Numbered from the stretch's first letter, positions 1 to 13,546 are shown. The stretch: 64,000 bases of DNA from Cordia subcordata (GCA_028554755.1 JAPTOF010000011.1:5608501-5672500); one strand, 5' to 3'. Translations and numbers: made by a program. Notes: generated by a model from the sequence alone, not told the origin.

Positions 1-1023
1 CACCTCAAACACAAGCAACAGGAGATGAAAATGAAAAACTTAATCCTACAGCTTAGAATTGAGGAAGAAAATCGTTCAACTAGCAAATGGGGCATGCATG
101 GTGGAATGAAATCCAAGGCCCACATGGTGGAACATGGTTCAAATCCCAACAAAAAGAGAAAGTTCACCAGTCAAGCTAATCGTGGGCAAAAGGGGAAGAC
201 AGTTGCTGGGAAACCCAAAGCTGACAAGAAGCAGTTCAATGGGACGTGTTATATCTGTGACAAAACTGGTCACAAGGCAAAGGATTGCAGGTTGCGCAAA
301 AGAAAAGCCTTAGCAAATGTCGTAGAAGACCTAGAAGGCGACGTGTCTGATTTAAATATCTCAGCAATGGTGTCAGAAGTGAACATGGTGGGTAATCCTA
401 AACAATGGTTCATTGACACGGGGGCAACTAGACACGTTTGTTCTGAGAAAAGGCTATTCTCTTCCTACACAGCTAATACCGGGGAAGAAGTCTTGTACAT
501 GGGAAATTCTGCAACTTCCCAAGTGGTAGGTACAGGAAATGTGGTTCTAGAGATGACCTCTGGCATTAAGCTGACACTTAAGAATGTTCTGCATGTTCCT
601 GAGATTAGGAAAAATCTCGTATCCGGTTCTTTGTTAGGTAAAGCCGGACTCTCTATGTCATTTAGTGCTGATAAAGTTGTAATCAAGAAGGGATATGATT
701 TTGTGGGTAAGGGCTATCTCTATGAGGGGATGTACAAACTAAGTGTTAAAGCCCAAATCCCAAAAGGAAATGTAACTGCTGGGCCTTCTGGCCAAAATGA
801 GATTAATAAAATTGTTCCTTCTGCTTACTTCTTTGAATCTCCTACTTTATGGCATGAGAGGTTGGGACATGTAAACTTTGATTCTCTAAACAAACTTGTA
901 AAAATGGGACTAATCCATGGAGTGGATTTTTCTAATCATAAAAAATGTGAAGTTTGTGTAGAATCAAAATTAACTAGAACTTCTTTCAAATCAGAGAAAG
1001 AATCACGTAACCTCTTGGATTGA
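1..1023 (+). pseudogene. copia gag C-terminus, protease and GAG-pre-integrase
   Basis: The frame is open from the window edge. It shows a basic stretch, a zinc knuckle of the C-X2-C-X4-H-X4-C form (CYICDKTGHKAKDC, about 250-290), the aspartic protease active site in WFIDTGATRHV (about 407-440), and the LWHERLGH part of the GAG-pre-integrase domain near 850, followed by a CEVC pair that belongs to the integrase HHCC zinc region. In an intact element this would bind genomic RNA and process the polyprotein. The frame stops at 1021-1023 and the reading continues at once in another frame as integrase. The simplest explanation is loss of one T just after codon 332. Confidence 0.9.
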
Positions 1024-1994
1024 TTCATAGTGATATTTGTGACTTAAAATTTGTGCAAACAAGAGGCGGTAAAAAATATTTTATAACTTTTATCGATGAT
1101 AGCACAAGGTATTGTTATGTATATTTACTAAGATCCAAAGATGAGGCTTTGGAGGCTTTTAAACAATACCAAGTTGAGGTGGAAAATCAACTAGGTAAGA
1201 AGATCAAAACTTTGAGAAGTGATAGGGGTGGAGAGTACGTATATCTTTTTGAAGCTTATTGTGCTGAACAAGGAATAATACACCAAACAACAGCTCCTTA
1301 TTCTCCACAACAAAATGGGGTTGCTGAACGCAAAAATAGAACTATCAAAGAAATGATGAATGCCTTGTTGATAAATTCTAGTCTACCTCAGAACTTGTAG
1401 GGGGAAGCAGTCTTGACTGCAAATCATGTTTTGAATAAAATACCCCACAAGAAACTAGAAAAAACTCCGTATGAATTGTGGAAAAGTAGACCCCCTTCAT
1501 ACAAATATTTAAGAGTGTGGGGCTGTTTAGCTAAAGTAGGAGTTCCTACTCCTAAAATGGTCAAAATAGGACCAAAGACAGTTGACTGTATTTTCATTGG
1601 ATATGCGCAGAACAGTGCTGCGTATAGATTTCTTGTACATAAATCAGAAATATCTGACATTCACGAGAATACAGTAATTGAATCTCGAAATGCTGAGTTT
1701 TTTGAGACAACGTTTCCATATAAAAGGTCAAAAGAATCAAATTCTTCTGAACCCAGTTCGTCTAAAAGGGGTCTTGACCATTCAAATGTAGATAAAGAGG
1801 CTACAACTCATGAATCTAGACGTAGTAAAAGGGCAAGAACTTCTACGTCTTTCGGGCCTGACTTTATAACATTTATGCTAGAAAGTGAGCTCAGAACTTT
1901 CAAGGAAGCTATGTCTACTCCTGAGGCACCTCTTTGGCAAGAGGTGGTGAATAGTAAATTGAGTCTATCATGCACAACCATACTTGGGAATTAG
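1020..1994 (+). pseudogene. copia integrase
   Basis: Contains the rve integrase core with its D, D, E residues: FIDDSTRYCYVYLL (about 1090), LRSDRGGEY (about 1215) and NGVAERKNRTI (about 1317). The C-terminal part has the GCLAKV and IFIGYA motifs usual in plant copia elements. A TAG at 1398-1400 interrupts the core where a tryptophan is normal, and the same frame resumes directly after it. The frame is lost again around 1955-1965 just before RT, consistent with a 1-nt deletion. In an intact element this enzyme inserts the cDNA into chromosomal DNA. Confidence 0.9.
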
Positions 1995-3420
1995 TGGATC
2001 TACCTTTTGGAAATAAGCCTTTAGGGTGTAAATGGATTTTCAGAAGGAAGATAAAGGCGGATGGATCAATAGACAAATATAAGGCCGGATTGGTTATAAA
2101 AGGCTATAATCAAAAGGAGGGTCTAAATTATTTTGACACATATTCACCGGTAACTAGAATTACATCTATTCGAATGTTGATACCTATTGCAACTATATAT
2201 AGTTTGCAGATACATCAAATGGATGTAAAAACGGCTTTCTTGAATGGAGATCTAAAAGAGGAGATCTATGTGGAACAACCTGAAGGGTTTGTAGTTCCAG
2301 GTCAAGAGAAAAAAGTGTGTAAGCTTGTGAAATCTCTTTACGGCTTAAAACAAGCACCTAAGCAATGGCATGAGAAATTTGATCAAGTCATGCTTGTAAA
2401 TGGGTTCAAAATCAACGAGTGTGACAAGTGTGTTTATTGGAAAGGAACATATCAGAATTTTGTCATTGTTTGCCTTTATGTAGACGATATGCTTATTATG
2501 GGAAAGAATAATGAAGCGATTGTGTCTACAAAGAAGATGCTCTCTCGAAATTTTGAAATGAAAGACATGGGTGTTGCTGATGTAATCCTGGGCATAAAAA
2601 TTATCAAAACACCTGAAGGTCTAGCCTTGTCTCAATCTCATTACATCGAGAAAATACTGAACAAGCATAATAACGGTGACATTGGGATTGCGAAGACTCC
2701 TTTAGATGTAAGTGTACATCTAAGAAAAAATACAAGTGAAGGGATATCTCAATTGGAGTACTCCCGGATCATTGGGAGTCTAATGTACGTTATGAATTGT
2801 ACAAGACCCGACATAGCCTGCGCTGTGAATAGGCTAAGTAGATACACTAGTAATCCAAGTCAAGAACATTGGGTTGCACTAATCAGGGTCTTAAGATACT
2901 TGAGATATACCATGAAATACGCGTTGCACTATACTACTTTTCCAGTTGTGTTAGAAGGATATAGTGACGCGAATTGGATATCTGACACAAAAGACTCAAA
3001 ATCCACAAGTGGATACGTCTTTACCTTAGCTGGAGCAGCTGTGTCATGGAAATCCTCTAAGCAGACATGTATAGCCAAATCCACTTTGGAATCTGAATTT
3101 ATTGCTTTAGACAAAGCTGGAGAAGAAGCAGAATGGCTTCGACAATTCTTAGAGGACATTCCATGTTGGTCAAAACCTGTAGCTGCTGTTAGTATTCATT
3201 GTGATAGTCAATCAGCGATTGGCAGGGCACAAAGTGTTATGTATAATGGTAAGTCTAGGCATATACGCCGTAGACATCATACTATTAAGTGATTGCTCTC
3301 AAATGGGATTATCACTTTAGATTATGTAAAGTCTAAGGATAATATTATGGATTCACTCACCAAAGGTGTAAATAGAGAGCAAGTTCTTAAGTTGTCGAGT
3401 GGAATGGGTCCAAGCCTATA
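1970..3420 (+). pseudogene. copia reverse transcriptase and RNase H
   Basis: RT motifs in order: [25 protein letters not shown] (first catalytic Asp, about 2222), SLYGLKQAP, and YVDDM (catalytic Asp pair, about 2477-2488). The RNase H half has [30 protein letters not shown] and HCDSQSA. A TGA at 3290-3292 interrupts RNase H, but the same frame continues with typical C-terminal residues (SKDNIMDSLTKG) to a stop at 3418-3420. This segment is the best preserved of the element and gives the clearest family assignment. An intact copy would copy RNA to cDNA and remove the RNA strand. Confidence 0.92.
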
Positions 3421-4015
3421 GAGTAACTAAAAAGGTCATTATAATTGTCAACCATACCATGCTGACAGGAGATCCCTGAATCTTGGTTCAAAGGGGAAAC
3501 TGGATTATGTATGACCTTATTCAAGCACTATGGGGGTATAAGCCACCTTTACCCATTCCTATGACAAGCAGATAGTGTAGCCTGTGGGGTATAGGATAAG
3601 CTTAGCTTTTAATGATCTTTGTAGCTTGGGAAAACCAAGTGGAGTATAGCAGGATACTCTTCACGAAGAATCACCTATATGAGTAAGGAGGGGCCGCTCC
3701 TAAGAGAATTGTAGGCTGAATTCTCTGAGTACTCATGAATACCGGGAATTATTCAAGGCCAAAATGAACACAACCGTGAGACCTAAAAGTGTATTAAGAG
3801 ATGCTGTGTGTATGCTATTGTCTTGATTTACACTAAAACTGAACAGTTCAAAGCATCCAATCTACTGGTCAGCGAGTAAATTCGATGGTATACACTAAGG
3901 AAGGTTCAAAGCCAAAAGCTACCTATCCTGAGGCAGTATTTCTTTCCGGACTCTCTCTTGCATTTGCATTTGCATATTTGCATAGTAGTCAGCTAATTTT
4001 CATTCATGTGGGGAA
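3421..4015 (+). other. copia 3' untranslated region and polypurine tract
   Basis: No open frame of note. The stretch ends in GTGGGGAA directly before the LTR, a typical plus-strand priming tract. The non-coding region is clearly related to that of the minus-strand copia element at the right edge (about 62.84-63.43 kb): shared blocks include CTTGGTTCAAAGG and ACCAAGTGGAGTAT in the same order. Confidence 0.8.
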
Positions 4016-5001
4016 TGTTAGTTTAGAATGCTTTAACATGAGGTCAAAGCAATATTGACTCAATTTTTGAGTTAGGTCCCGCACATCAAAAGTGCATTGT
4101 TGATATCGTTATGTTCCTTGTTTCGAATGGATTAACATGATATATTTACATGTTAAAAAAGGATTAAAAGGTGAATGAGAAATTAGCAACCAAAGTTGAG
4201 TGGGTTACTAGTTTGGTTGTTAGATTTGGTTATCTGTGGGTTTGTATCCCACATAGGAAAACCATTAAATTTTTCTCACTTTATATATAGATTCCTTTAT
4301 GAGGTGTGCCAGTGAGGCATATGGAGGGAAGATTATACATGGTGGGCATGGTACTAAACCCACCACACGCGCGGCTCGGCCGGGCCGGGCCGGGTCCGGG
4401 GACGCGGCGCGGGTGTGGGTGTGGCACGATTTTTCACTCCGGTTTGTATTTTTGGGAAAAAAAACTCAAACACCTGAAGAGTTTGAGGAGGACGTAACTG
4501 ATATATTAAAGCTCGGGATTTACTTTTTAGCACGTTGGCATCAGGTGAGCTTATTTTGTGGACGTTTTTGACTGTTGAAGGGACATGTTTATGGCTCCCT
4601 TAATGGCTATTTGCTGACTGCTCCTCTTTGCTACACTATATATAGCCGTGTCCAGAAGGAGCCAGAGAGAAAAATAGTAGCATTCTCGTATTAGCATATA
4701 GTGTAATAGTATAAGCATTTTGCTAGTCGTTTTTCCCTCATACAGAGAGAGTCCTACGCTTCTGGTTCGCCGGCTCTTGCTTCGGTGTGCTACCATAGTC
4801 AAGAGGTATAGTCATTGTATCCTGGGAAGGATACGCCATAACCTTTAGCACCGTAGAAGGGGCGTAAATCCTTTAAGGAAATCGTGTATCTCGAGCATCG
4901 ACTAATTTTGTTTATTTCTTCTTTATTTGTTATTTCCAGTTCAGTTTTCTATTTGTCTTGTTACTATTTCTGCATTCTATTACTATTACTAGTTTCTAAC
5001 A
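4016..5001 (+). repeat. copia 3' LTR
   Basis: Starts TGTTAG immediately after the polypurine tract and ends CTAACA, a perfect 6-bp inverted terminal pair, giving 986 bp. It contains TATA-like sequences at about 4281-4289 and 4637-4643, and a very G+C-rich stretch at about 4366-4420 in otherwise A+T-rich DNA. A 90-codon open frame from 4299 is most likely chance within the LTR. Confidence 0.85.
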
Positions 5002-8000
5002 TATTTTGCAAGTAAAATCAAACTGAGCGTGTAGTGCATGTACTTTTTATTATTATAGTGTATCACGCATCCTCGCATCCTTTCACTTGAAAAGTAATAT
5101 ACAATACCTAATCTCGATCACTTTGTGCTATTTCTCTCTCCAGAAGATGTAGCGTATCAAAGCTAAACCAAAAACAATTAAAAAAAAGGTTATTGTCAAA
5201 CAATATTAGAACAAGAAGAAGGAACAGAAAAAAGGGCAAAAGAAAAAACATGACATATCTTTATTTAAAGGATTTTTTGGGATCAATGAATAGTTTAAAA
5301 GAAAAAGAAGAAGAAGAAGAAACAACTAAAATCGTGGTCTTAAGAATCTTTTAAGACTCGGTAATAGTTTGAATAATCAAGATCACTCTTCTCTATAGAA
5401 TAATGATTTAAATTTAAATATTATTTGGGACGGAAGATTAAATTGAAGTGGAGAGTTTAAAAAAAATTGAAGTTCTTGAATCCTAATGTGTTCAAGATTT
5501 TTATGTACAAATGGTTGGTCAAATAGAAAGATATATACTATAAAGGCATAATTAGATTCACATGAAAAACATGAGATATTTGCATCATTACTCGAGACGC
5601 ATGCGTATCCGAAACTCACATGCCGCAAGTGGGGTTGTTGCGAGGAAAAAGTGATTACGAGGAGACTGGAGACATATTATTCCACGATGGATGAAATAAT
5701 TTCTAACTTTTCATTATCGTTAAATTTTATAATACTTTATATGCATCTTATAAAATAGTAACAATTTATTTATATAAATGGAGTGATGCTGATATTTATA
5801 TTTAAATTTCACATCTAAAGAATATAGCTCAAAATTCATAGAATCAATAGAATTTATGGGAACGATTTTTTAAAATACAATTCAGAAATAGTTTTGAGAA
5901 CAAAATTCTTAAAAAATTTGTTTTGGAACTTTTATGATATAATAGATGTAAAGTGGAGAAAGATTAAAAAGGCAAATGGTATCTTAATTACAAGTTTTAT
6001 GATATTATAGATGTAAAGTGGAGAGAGATTAAAAAGAAAAATGTTTGCCATTACAATGGTATCTTAATTACAAGATCATCATTAATGAAGTAGAGTCCTC
6101 CTTGTTTTTGTGGAGTTTTTGAGAACAAGATATTAGAAACATCTTTTTGTTGTTTTCTCTTTTTTTGTTTTTAAAATAATTATTCCTAAAACTGTTTTTA
6201 AAACTAAAAAAAAAGCCTGCCAAGCGAATTTTTTGCTTTTTTTTGTTTTTGAAAACTAAAAACTGTTTAAGAACAAATCTCTCGTTTTATCAACTATATA
6301 TTTCTATTTTTACTTTCAATTGGTCTCTACTTTCTTTTTCTTATTTTTAAAAGAGTCAAGTCATCGTTAATTTCATAATTTAAATTCTACAATAATCTTT
6401 AGTCATGTGATTTCAATTATCATCCCTTTTTTTTTTTTTGTCGTTGTTACTGGTGTAGGGGATTGATGAGAGAACATGTATTAATTTAAATTAGCATAAA
6501 TCAATTTAAAAACATTACCTAACCAGCAAATAAAGGAAGAATACCACAATCTAGGGCCCACAAAGAACAAAAGATAACTAGACGGTGTTTGACACTTTTG
6601 ACTTTGGATACTTATAAACTCCTTTTATGAAAAGTTGGTTGAAAGTTGCTTTTTGTTTTTATTTTTTCTCTTTAAGGGAGGTTAAATGTCGAATACATAT
6701 TACATGCAATTAATAAGAATCGATTTCAGGATCACTCACACTATACGTGAGAGATCTACCATTAGACCACTAAGTTATTGGCAGAGTTACTTTTTATTTT
6801 GATCATTTATAAGTACCTAAATAAGTATAGCCAAATATGTTGTTAGTCCATAAATGAGTTCCACCTTAACCTGCCCTATTAAATTTACAGGTTTTGTGAG
6901 ATGTAGATTTTCTCCTCCTCTTATTATCTTCTGATTATTAGAGGTGATTCAGTTATTTATTTTCAGAATCCTAACTATCTTCCTCTTTTTTATTTAATAA
7001 AAAATACCTTTTTAAAAATAAATAATTGAGATTTAATCATATGTGTAAAATGGTTCATATCGCACTTCCTAGGACTGGGAGTTGATCCAAGTCTAGTTTC
7101 AAAAGGACCAGATATACAGTATTCTAAAATACAACAGAAATTTCCAAGGACTAAAGAGAAATTATCAAATAATATATCTTGTAATACATTTAATACAATT
7201 TTATCTAAAATAAAAGCAAATAAACCATTAGAATAGCAAAACTGGTCGAAAGATTATTGTTTCCCCAATTAGGGATCCATATTTCCTGTGCTGGTAAAGT
7301 TGAGTCTGGATAATTGGGGAATTAAAAAGAAAAAATTGGGTTTGATTAATCTTCACTAAAAAAAAAAACATATCGGAAATCGGGACCAATTCCAAATCTT
7401 GGGGAAAACCCATAACCCAAATCAGTAATTTTTAAAATGTCGTATTGTATATATACTCACATATATACGTACATACCCTTTTAAAAAAAAAAATAATTGA
7501 CCTTTCTTCTTCTTTATACGAGGTATGTTATATTTGCTTGTATTTCACCATATGTGGCTTTAATACTTAATTAAGCACAATTTATATTCATAAAGGGTGA
7601 TTTTCATGGTATATTTAATTTACCTTCTAAAAACCATACTACTTTAATCGAATAAATCATTGTAAGAGTTTATAACCATTTAATATCGTTGCGCTTGTAT
7701 AGTTTTTTTTTTTTTAGAAAAAGAAGAGAGATCTTTTAAATTTCAAGAATTCTTTAGACTTCATTGTTTTCCAATCCCAAATTCACTAAATTGTGTCCTC
7801 CAATGGTGAATTGATGCAAGAATCAAAATAAGAATCACTTCTTCAAAATTATTTCAAGGAAAAATAAAATACTTAGCGCGGGTCGAAAATACCCCCGACG
7901 GACACCACTTCAACAGTGCTGGTGGGGATCAGAAAATGCCATTCAAGTACAGCTAATCAAACATCCTTTGTGTTTTACTAAATCAAATTCAAGAATGGAC

Positions 8001-8578
8001 CCAATCAATGTTACTCCCGTCCCACTGTTCTTTTTTTTTCTTTTATACTTGGATATTTCGGGTTTGTTCGACAAAATTAGCTGTTAAAGTAGTTAATTAT
8101 TATTTGAGTAGTCGATAGTGAATTGGGTGTTGAATTTTAGTTGTTAATGGATAACTATTTAGTTAGTTGATTGAACAAAATGTGTTTAATAAAATTAGTT
8201 ATTAGATTAGCTATTGAATGCAAAATGATAGAGAAAGACATTAATATCATGTTATTATTGTTATAATAACTATAATTGTTATTATTATTCGTAAAATGAG
8301 ATAATATATTTTATAATCAAATATATATTTCTTACAATAATATTTTATTACTAAAGCATATTTGATAAATTAGTTTTATTAGTTATGAAAAATATTCTTT
8401 TATCAATAGAAATATCTTTTAATAAATTAAAAATTTATGTTGTTTAAAAAAATAGTACATGGACAAATACTAGCACTTTTTTGGTGTATTTTGATGTGGA
8501 CTGAAATTGAAATTAATTTTTGCGTTATTTTGAATTTATATTTGTGAAAGAAAATGTGAAAATGTAGAGAGAGACTTG

Positions 8579-8810
8579 GTGCCTGTTTGGATTGACTTTT
8601 TTTAAGAAAAAAAAAATTTATTTTCCTAAAAAAGTTATATTAAATTTGCAATAACTATTTAATTTGACTTCTAAAAAGCTGAAACTTAGAAAAAAAAGTT
8701 CAAATATAATTTTTTTTTCAGAAGCCAAAATTTTTAGCTTATCAAAAAAAGTTATTTTTCAAAAGTTATTAAAAAAATACTTTTTAAAAAAGTCAATCCA
8801 AACGAGACCT
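8579..8810. mobile_element. MITE family A, copy 1
   Basis: About 232 bp of A/T-rich DNA bounded by inverted repeats. The left end reads GTTTGGATTGACTTTTTT, and the right end is its reverse complement (AAAAAAGTCAATCCAAAC at about 8786-8803). The outer bases differ slightly. There is no coding capacity. Related but looser copies are at 34993-35108 and 57769-57991. Confidence 0.75.
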
Positions 8811-8844
8811 TGATGGATGATAAGTTGCCCAAAAGTTATTGAAG

Positions 8845-8999
8845 TAAGAAAAGTTAAAACACTATCCTATTCTAAAATATTAATATTAAGGTACGATTAC
8901 TAAGAAAAGTTAAAACACTATCCTATTCTAAAATATTAATATTAAGGTACGATTACTAAGAAAAGTTAAAACACTATCCTATTCTAAAATATTAATATT
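8845..8999. repeat. 56-bp tandem repeat, 2.8 copies
   Basis: Unit TAAGAAAAGTTAAAACACTA... occurs at 8845-8900, 8901-8956 and, partly, 8957-8999. The copies look identical by eye, so the array is recent or homogenised. Confidence 0.95.
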
Positions 9000-9540
9000 G
9001 TTAACGTTTCAAAATCACAACTTCAAACTCTCTTTCAAATAGAAACATTACTTAAAAAACCATTACACTGAATAACAAAAATGGAACAAAATATTATTGA
9101 CCAAATTACTTAAAACATTATTGCTAAACAAGGTCTTTATATGTCTTTAGCAGTTGGTAAACTAACCAATGGATTTGAAATTTTTTTTTTCCTTTGTACA
9201 CCAAAAAATATTTTTCTCCTATTTTAACTAAAATTTTCTTTTTGATCGAAAATATTTTTCTATTAACTTATTTCTCTCGTTATTGTTATGAACACAAGAA
9301 CCTAAAAAGCATTTTTCGAGAAAAACATTTTCATGCACACAAACCGAGACTTGGTGGGTGAGGACAATCTTATGTTGCATTGTATTCATCCATTCATGCT
9401 AATCCAATCATATGGTTGCTCTTGGACAAATTTGGATAAAATCAACTGTCCTTTTCCAATTTCCCCTGGTTTGGTGATTGGTTTGTTTATTCATTGCCTC
9501 TCTCCACGATATTTCACTTCCACACTTCACTACCATTTAT

Positions 9541-9792
9541 AGTATGTTTGGAATCATCTTATTTTAAGATATTTAGTTTATTAAAATTTAGAGATATTTT
9601 ATAAAATTTTAAATATTTATTACGTGCACCATAAATTTAATAATTATAAAACATAAGATAAGATAGATAAAAAGTATAATTTGTTTTAAATTTTTTAAAG
9701 GATATATAATAAGATATTTTAAATTTTATAAGATTTTCTTCCATTTCAATAAAATGAGCATTTTAAAATAAGATTATAACTAACAAAGCATT
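9541..9792. mobile_element. MITE family B, copy 1
   Basis: About 250 bp with imperfect inverted ends sharing ATCTTATTTTAA (left, about 9554-9567) and its complement TTAAAATAAGAT (right, about 9762-9774). It is non-coding and A+T-rich, and matches the ends of the element at 56715-56982. Confidence 0.6.
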
Positions 9793-11394
9793 ACTTTTGT
9801 TTTCCTTTATTAGATTCATCTCATTGTTTTTTTTTTTAATTGAATTCTTAGATTCAAAAGAGTTTTATTGCTATTCAGTTATTTGATCAAACTTGTTATC
9901 TCATCTGTTTAACATTATGTGTAAATTAAAATATACCTGGATCAATGACCTTTTCGATAACTTGAAAAATGATCTTATTGATGAGATCTTTTGTCAAAGA
10001 AACTTAGAAGATATTTTGGTGCTGGTTTTCAAAAAAAAAAAAATACATAAAATGGTACTATTTTCTTTTGTTTCTAGAGGTCTAGACATACTTCCGAGAT
10101 ATTCTTTTTTTTTTTTTTCTCTCTATCTATCTATTTTGTTATGAAGAGAAGCAAAAATCATCTATTCAAGATTAAGAAATATACAACGACACATCTAAAC
10201 AAGCATAAGAAGCTTTATCCATTCAATCAGCTCTTGTCACTAGTAAGTTAAAATTTTTAGATAGTAACTCTTTATACAACGAAAAATACTTCTAATCAAT
10301 TCGTTTAAAGGACCACCACTTTTATAAAATGATGGGTTTTGCTTGAAGTTTTGGCATTTTTAACTTGAACGATGCTAGTTGGAATACTAACCCTTGCACA
10401 AGTATAGATTCTATATTTTCATTTTGAGTTAAAATAATTCAAAATTTAGGGGGAAAAAAACCCCTACCATATCGGAAAAGGAAAAAAAAGAAAAAAGAAA
10501 AACACCAGTGCAAAAGCATAATCATAACTTAGACAGGAACAGTGTTTGGATTAGACCCTTTTCAGCTGATTTATTTATTTATTTTTATCTCACACACGTT
10601 AAGGAGAAAGAAATGATAAATGAAAAATTGGAGAAAGAAATTGAGTAAGACGTGGAAGAAAATAAACAAAAAGATATGAAGGTGCCAAATGGCCAATGGG
10701 TGATAATGACAAATAGCAACGCCAAATGGGACTGCATACAACTCAGCAGTTATTGATACAAACACACAAGAATCCATCATTCATCTGGGGGGAATAAGTA
10801 TTTTTAATATCTTTATCTATTACTAACAACTAATTTTACGGTCTATCAAAGACAAATATAATTTATATTTTACTCTTTTTGACATTAATTTTCTTTGTAT
10901 CTTACTTATTCATGTCTTGTCATTTACTTGTTTCGAGTAGGGTTAATAACAAAAAAAACTCTCTACTTGTCACTTTTGTTTTTCAAATTAGTTCCAATGG
11001 TATTTAAATTAGCCCTCAAAGTTTTAAAATGTTTAAATTAATCCTTATTACTTGAAATATTCATATTGATTCTTAATATTTTACAATTTTTTTTCAAATT
11101 AGTCCACATTGTTTTACTCATTTTAGTGAGAAAGTTGAATAAGTTTGTAAAATATTGAGCGAAAATCATTAAAAAACTAATTTAAACATTTTAAAACAAT
11201 TAAAATTAATTTAAAAATGAAGAAATATCAGCACTAGAGACTGGCCATACAACTTACTCTCTTCGAGTAAATGATTGTCATTTCATTACTACCCTATTAA
11301 TAGAAGATATTATAAACATGTTAATAACAAGCGGCATTATCCCTTTCTAACTTTTCATGTATCCATTGCATGCAATTGAATAATTTAAAATAGA

Positions 11395-11440
11395 CTAGTA
11401 CTTTTATACTCCGTGCTTTGCACAAGTATGGATAGCTTTT
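11395..11440 (-). mobile_element. possible degraded Helitron 3' end
   Basis: Read on the minus strand, a short imperfect hairpin (TGTGC-aaa-GCACGG region) lies about 10 nt before CTAG followed by T, the arrangement of a Helitron 3' terminus. The stem is weak and no 5' end was found. Confidence 0.35.
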
Positions 11441-12839
11441 TTATGTATTTTTTTAAAATATCTATAAATGTGAATTATGTATGTTTTTATTTTATTTTTT
11501 TAACTAAATATCATATAAACATGATACCGTCACGTTTAGAAATCAATTATGACTATAGGCATTTATTTGACTAATACAATGACAGACCTCAACCATTTTA
11601 TTTAATAATTGTTATAATTAAAATTATTTTAATCATTTTTAGTTAAATATTTAATGGTCGGGACTAATTGATTAAAAAAAATTTGGGAGTGATTTGGATA
11701 TATATTTGGAAACGGCCTAACTTAAAAATTAAAAAGAAAATAATAGGGACTTATAGTGATCATATAGATTTGTTAGTATTGAAGACTATTTAATATAAAT
11801 ATACACACAAAAGTTAATCAAATGGTTATGGTTTCTCCTAAAGCCTATTAAATGTTGATGAGTTAACTACATATTTATTTCTTTATTTATTATTTTGTCA
11901 ATTTTTTATAGTCTTATTTGGAATCAATAGTTATATATTTTCTAGATTGTTTTCTTTTTTACCTTCTCTTCTTTGGATTGAATTGACGAATTATTTTTTA
12001 CTTTATTTTATGATATTATAGATGCTATAATTTTTTATATTTTTTCTATAATTAAAAATTAATGATTTTTCTACTTTGCACATTACTATATTTGTAACAA
12101 TATGCAAATTTAACTATACAATTTAAATCATATGTAATTTTATACTAACCTATGTTACATCCAAAGGATTCTAAAGCTTGATTGAAATTTACATTAGGAT
12201 TAAAATATAATATTAAAATCTATTAAAATCAATATAGATTTTTAAAGAATTTCTCCTATACTCGAAGGTATTATTAAAATGAGTAATTATGCATTTTCTT
12301 TTTGTAATTTTTCTTCTTCACTTTGTATATTATAATATTTGATAAGTATTATATAATATTATAGAAAATTTTCATTTTCCTTTAGTAGTTATTTAATATT
12401 ATTTTTTAATGATTTTTAGTATGAATTGATAATTACTATCCTTTATAATTTTTTTTTCTTTTTTCTCTTTCTCTTCATTAGATTGTGTTAACCAACTATT
12501 TTATTAATTTAATCCGTAATGACATTTGCACTTTGCATATTACATTTGCAAGAATATATAATTCAATTTGTATTCTATCTTTCTTAAATTTATGAAGACA
12601 TTCAAAGAGTTCGTTAAGTTTAATTGATGTATAAATTTATAATATACTAGTTATTTTCAAACCTTTGCGAATATTAGGTAGGCTTCTTCTAAAAATTTTA
12701 AATTTATAGTTTCTAAAATTCTAATTTTATAGTTCTAAATTCCAATTCTTTATTTAAATTTTGAAATCTTTTAATATATATAATTGAAAAAATTAATATT
12801 AAAATTCTTTTATAAGTCTCGAGTTTGGGTCACTATTGA

Positions 12840-13380
12840 AATAAATATGTAAAAATAGATTATGGTAACTTTTGGTTCTAAACTATCTTATAGCACCAAA
12901 TATTTTGAACTTTTAAATTTATTTATTTATTTGCACATTAATAGTGGTAAATTGAAAGGCCTCCAAAGCCTAAGGTAGATAAATACATAATGAATATATA
13001 TGTGTGCATTTAAGTTTACGTATAATGCATTTTTCTTTGCATATGTCTATATAATAAAAGTCTTTAAAGGTGTTAAATTAAAAAATTAATGGAAACACTT
13101 TAGTTTTAAACTATCTTTTGGTACCAAATCTTTTGAACTTCTAAACTCATTTCTTTATTTATATTAATAATTATACACTCTAAGGTCATGTGAACTAAGA
13201 TGAATAATCTATAATTTAACATATAATATATGTATCTTTGTATTTTTTCATGGGATAAAAGTTTTCGAAATGTGTCAAATTAAAAGATTATGATAATATT
13301 TGGTTCTAAATTTTTTCATGGTACCAAATCTTTTGAACTTTTAAACAATTTTTCTTTTTTTTTTTTAAATTAATAATGAC
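12840..13380. repeat. degenerate tandem repeat, unit about 200-230 bp
   Basis: The block TTGGTTCTAAACTATC...CACCAAATATTTTGAACTT recurs three times in diverged form (near 12871, 13101 and 13301). Between copies are partly matching stretches such as AAAGGTGTTAAATTAAAA and TGTGTCAAATTAAAAG. The array is old. Confidence 0.7.
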
Positions 13381-13500
13381 ATATCTAAAACTACACCATA
13401 TGAATTGTTTTAGGGCCTCCAAACCTTCTTTAAGGTGCATACAATTTTACTAGATGATGATGAAGATGACAAAGATGACGAAGACGACGACAATGATGAC

Positions 13501-13514
13501 GATTATTATTATTA

Positions 13515-13546
<32 letters not shown>

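Larger units (their letters stand above)
1..5001 (+). mobile_element. Ty1/copia LTR retrotransposon, 5' part outside window
   Basis: Domains run in copia order: CCHC zinc knuckle, DTG protease, GAG-pre-integrase, integrase, reverse transcriptase, RNase H, then a non-coding 3' region, a purine-rich tract and a 3' LTR. Integrase ahead of RT marks copia rather than gypsy. The 5' LTR, primer-binding site and start of gag lie left of the window. The coding region has two apparent 1-nt deletions (near 1020 and near 1955-1965) and two premature stops (1398-1400 and 3290-3292), so this copy cannot make its own polyprotein. If TATTT after 5001 is the target duplication, the same five bases should precede the 5' LTR outside the window. 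Confidence 0.95.

Noticed and set aside
4299..4571. 90-codon open frame in the copia LTR
   Set aside because: It lies wholly inside the LTR across the G+C-rich patch and shows no protein-like conservation.
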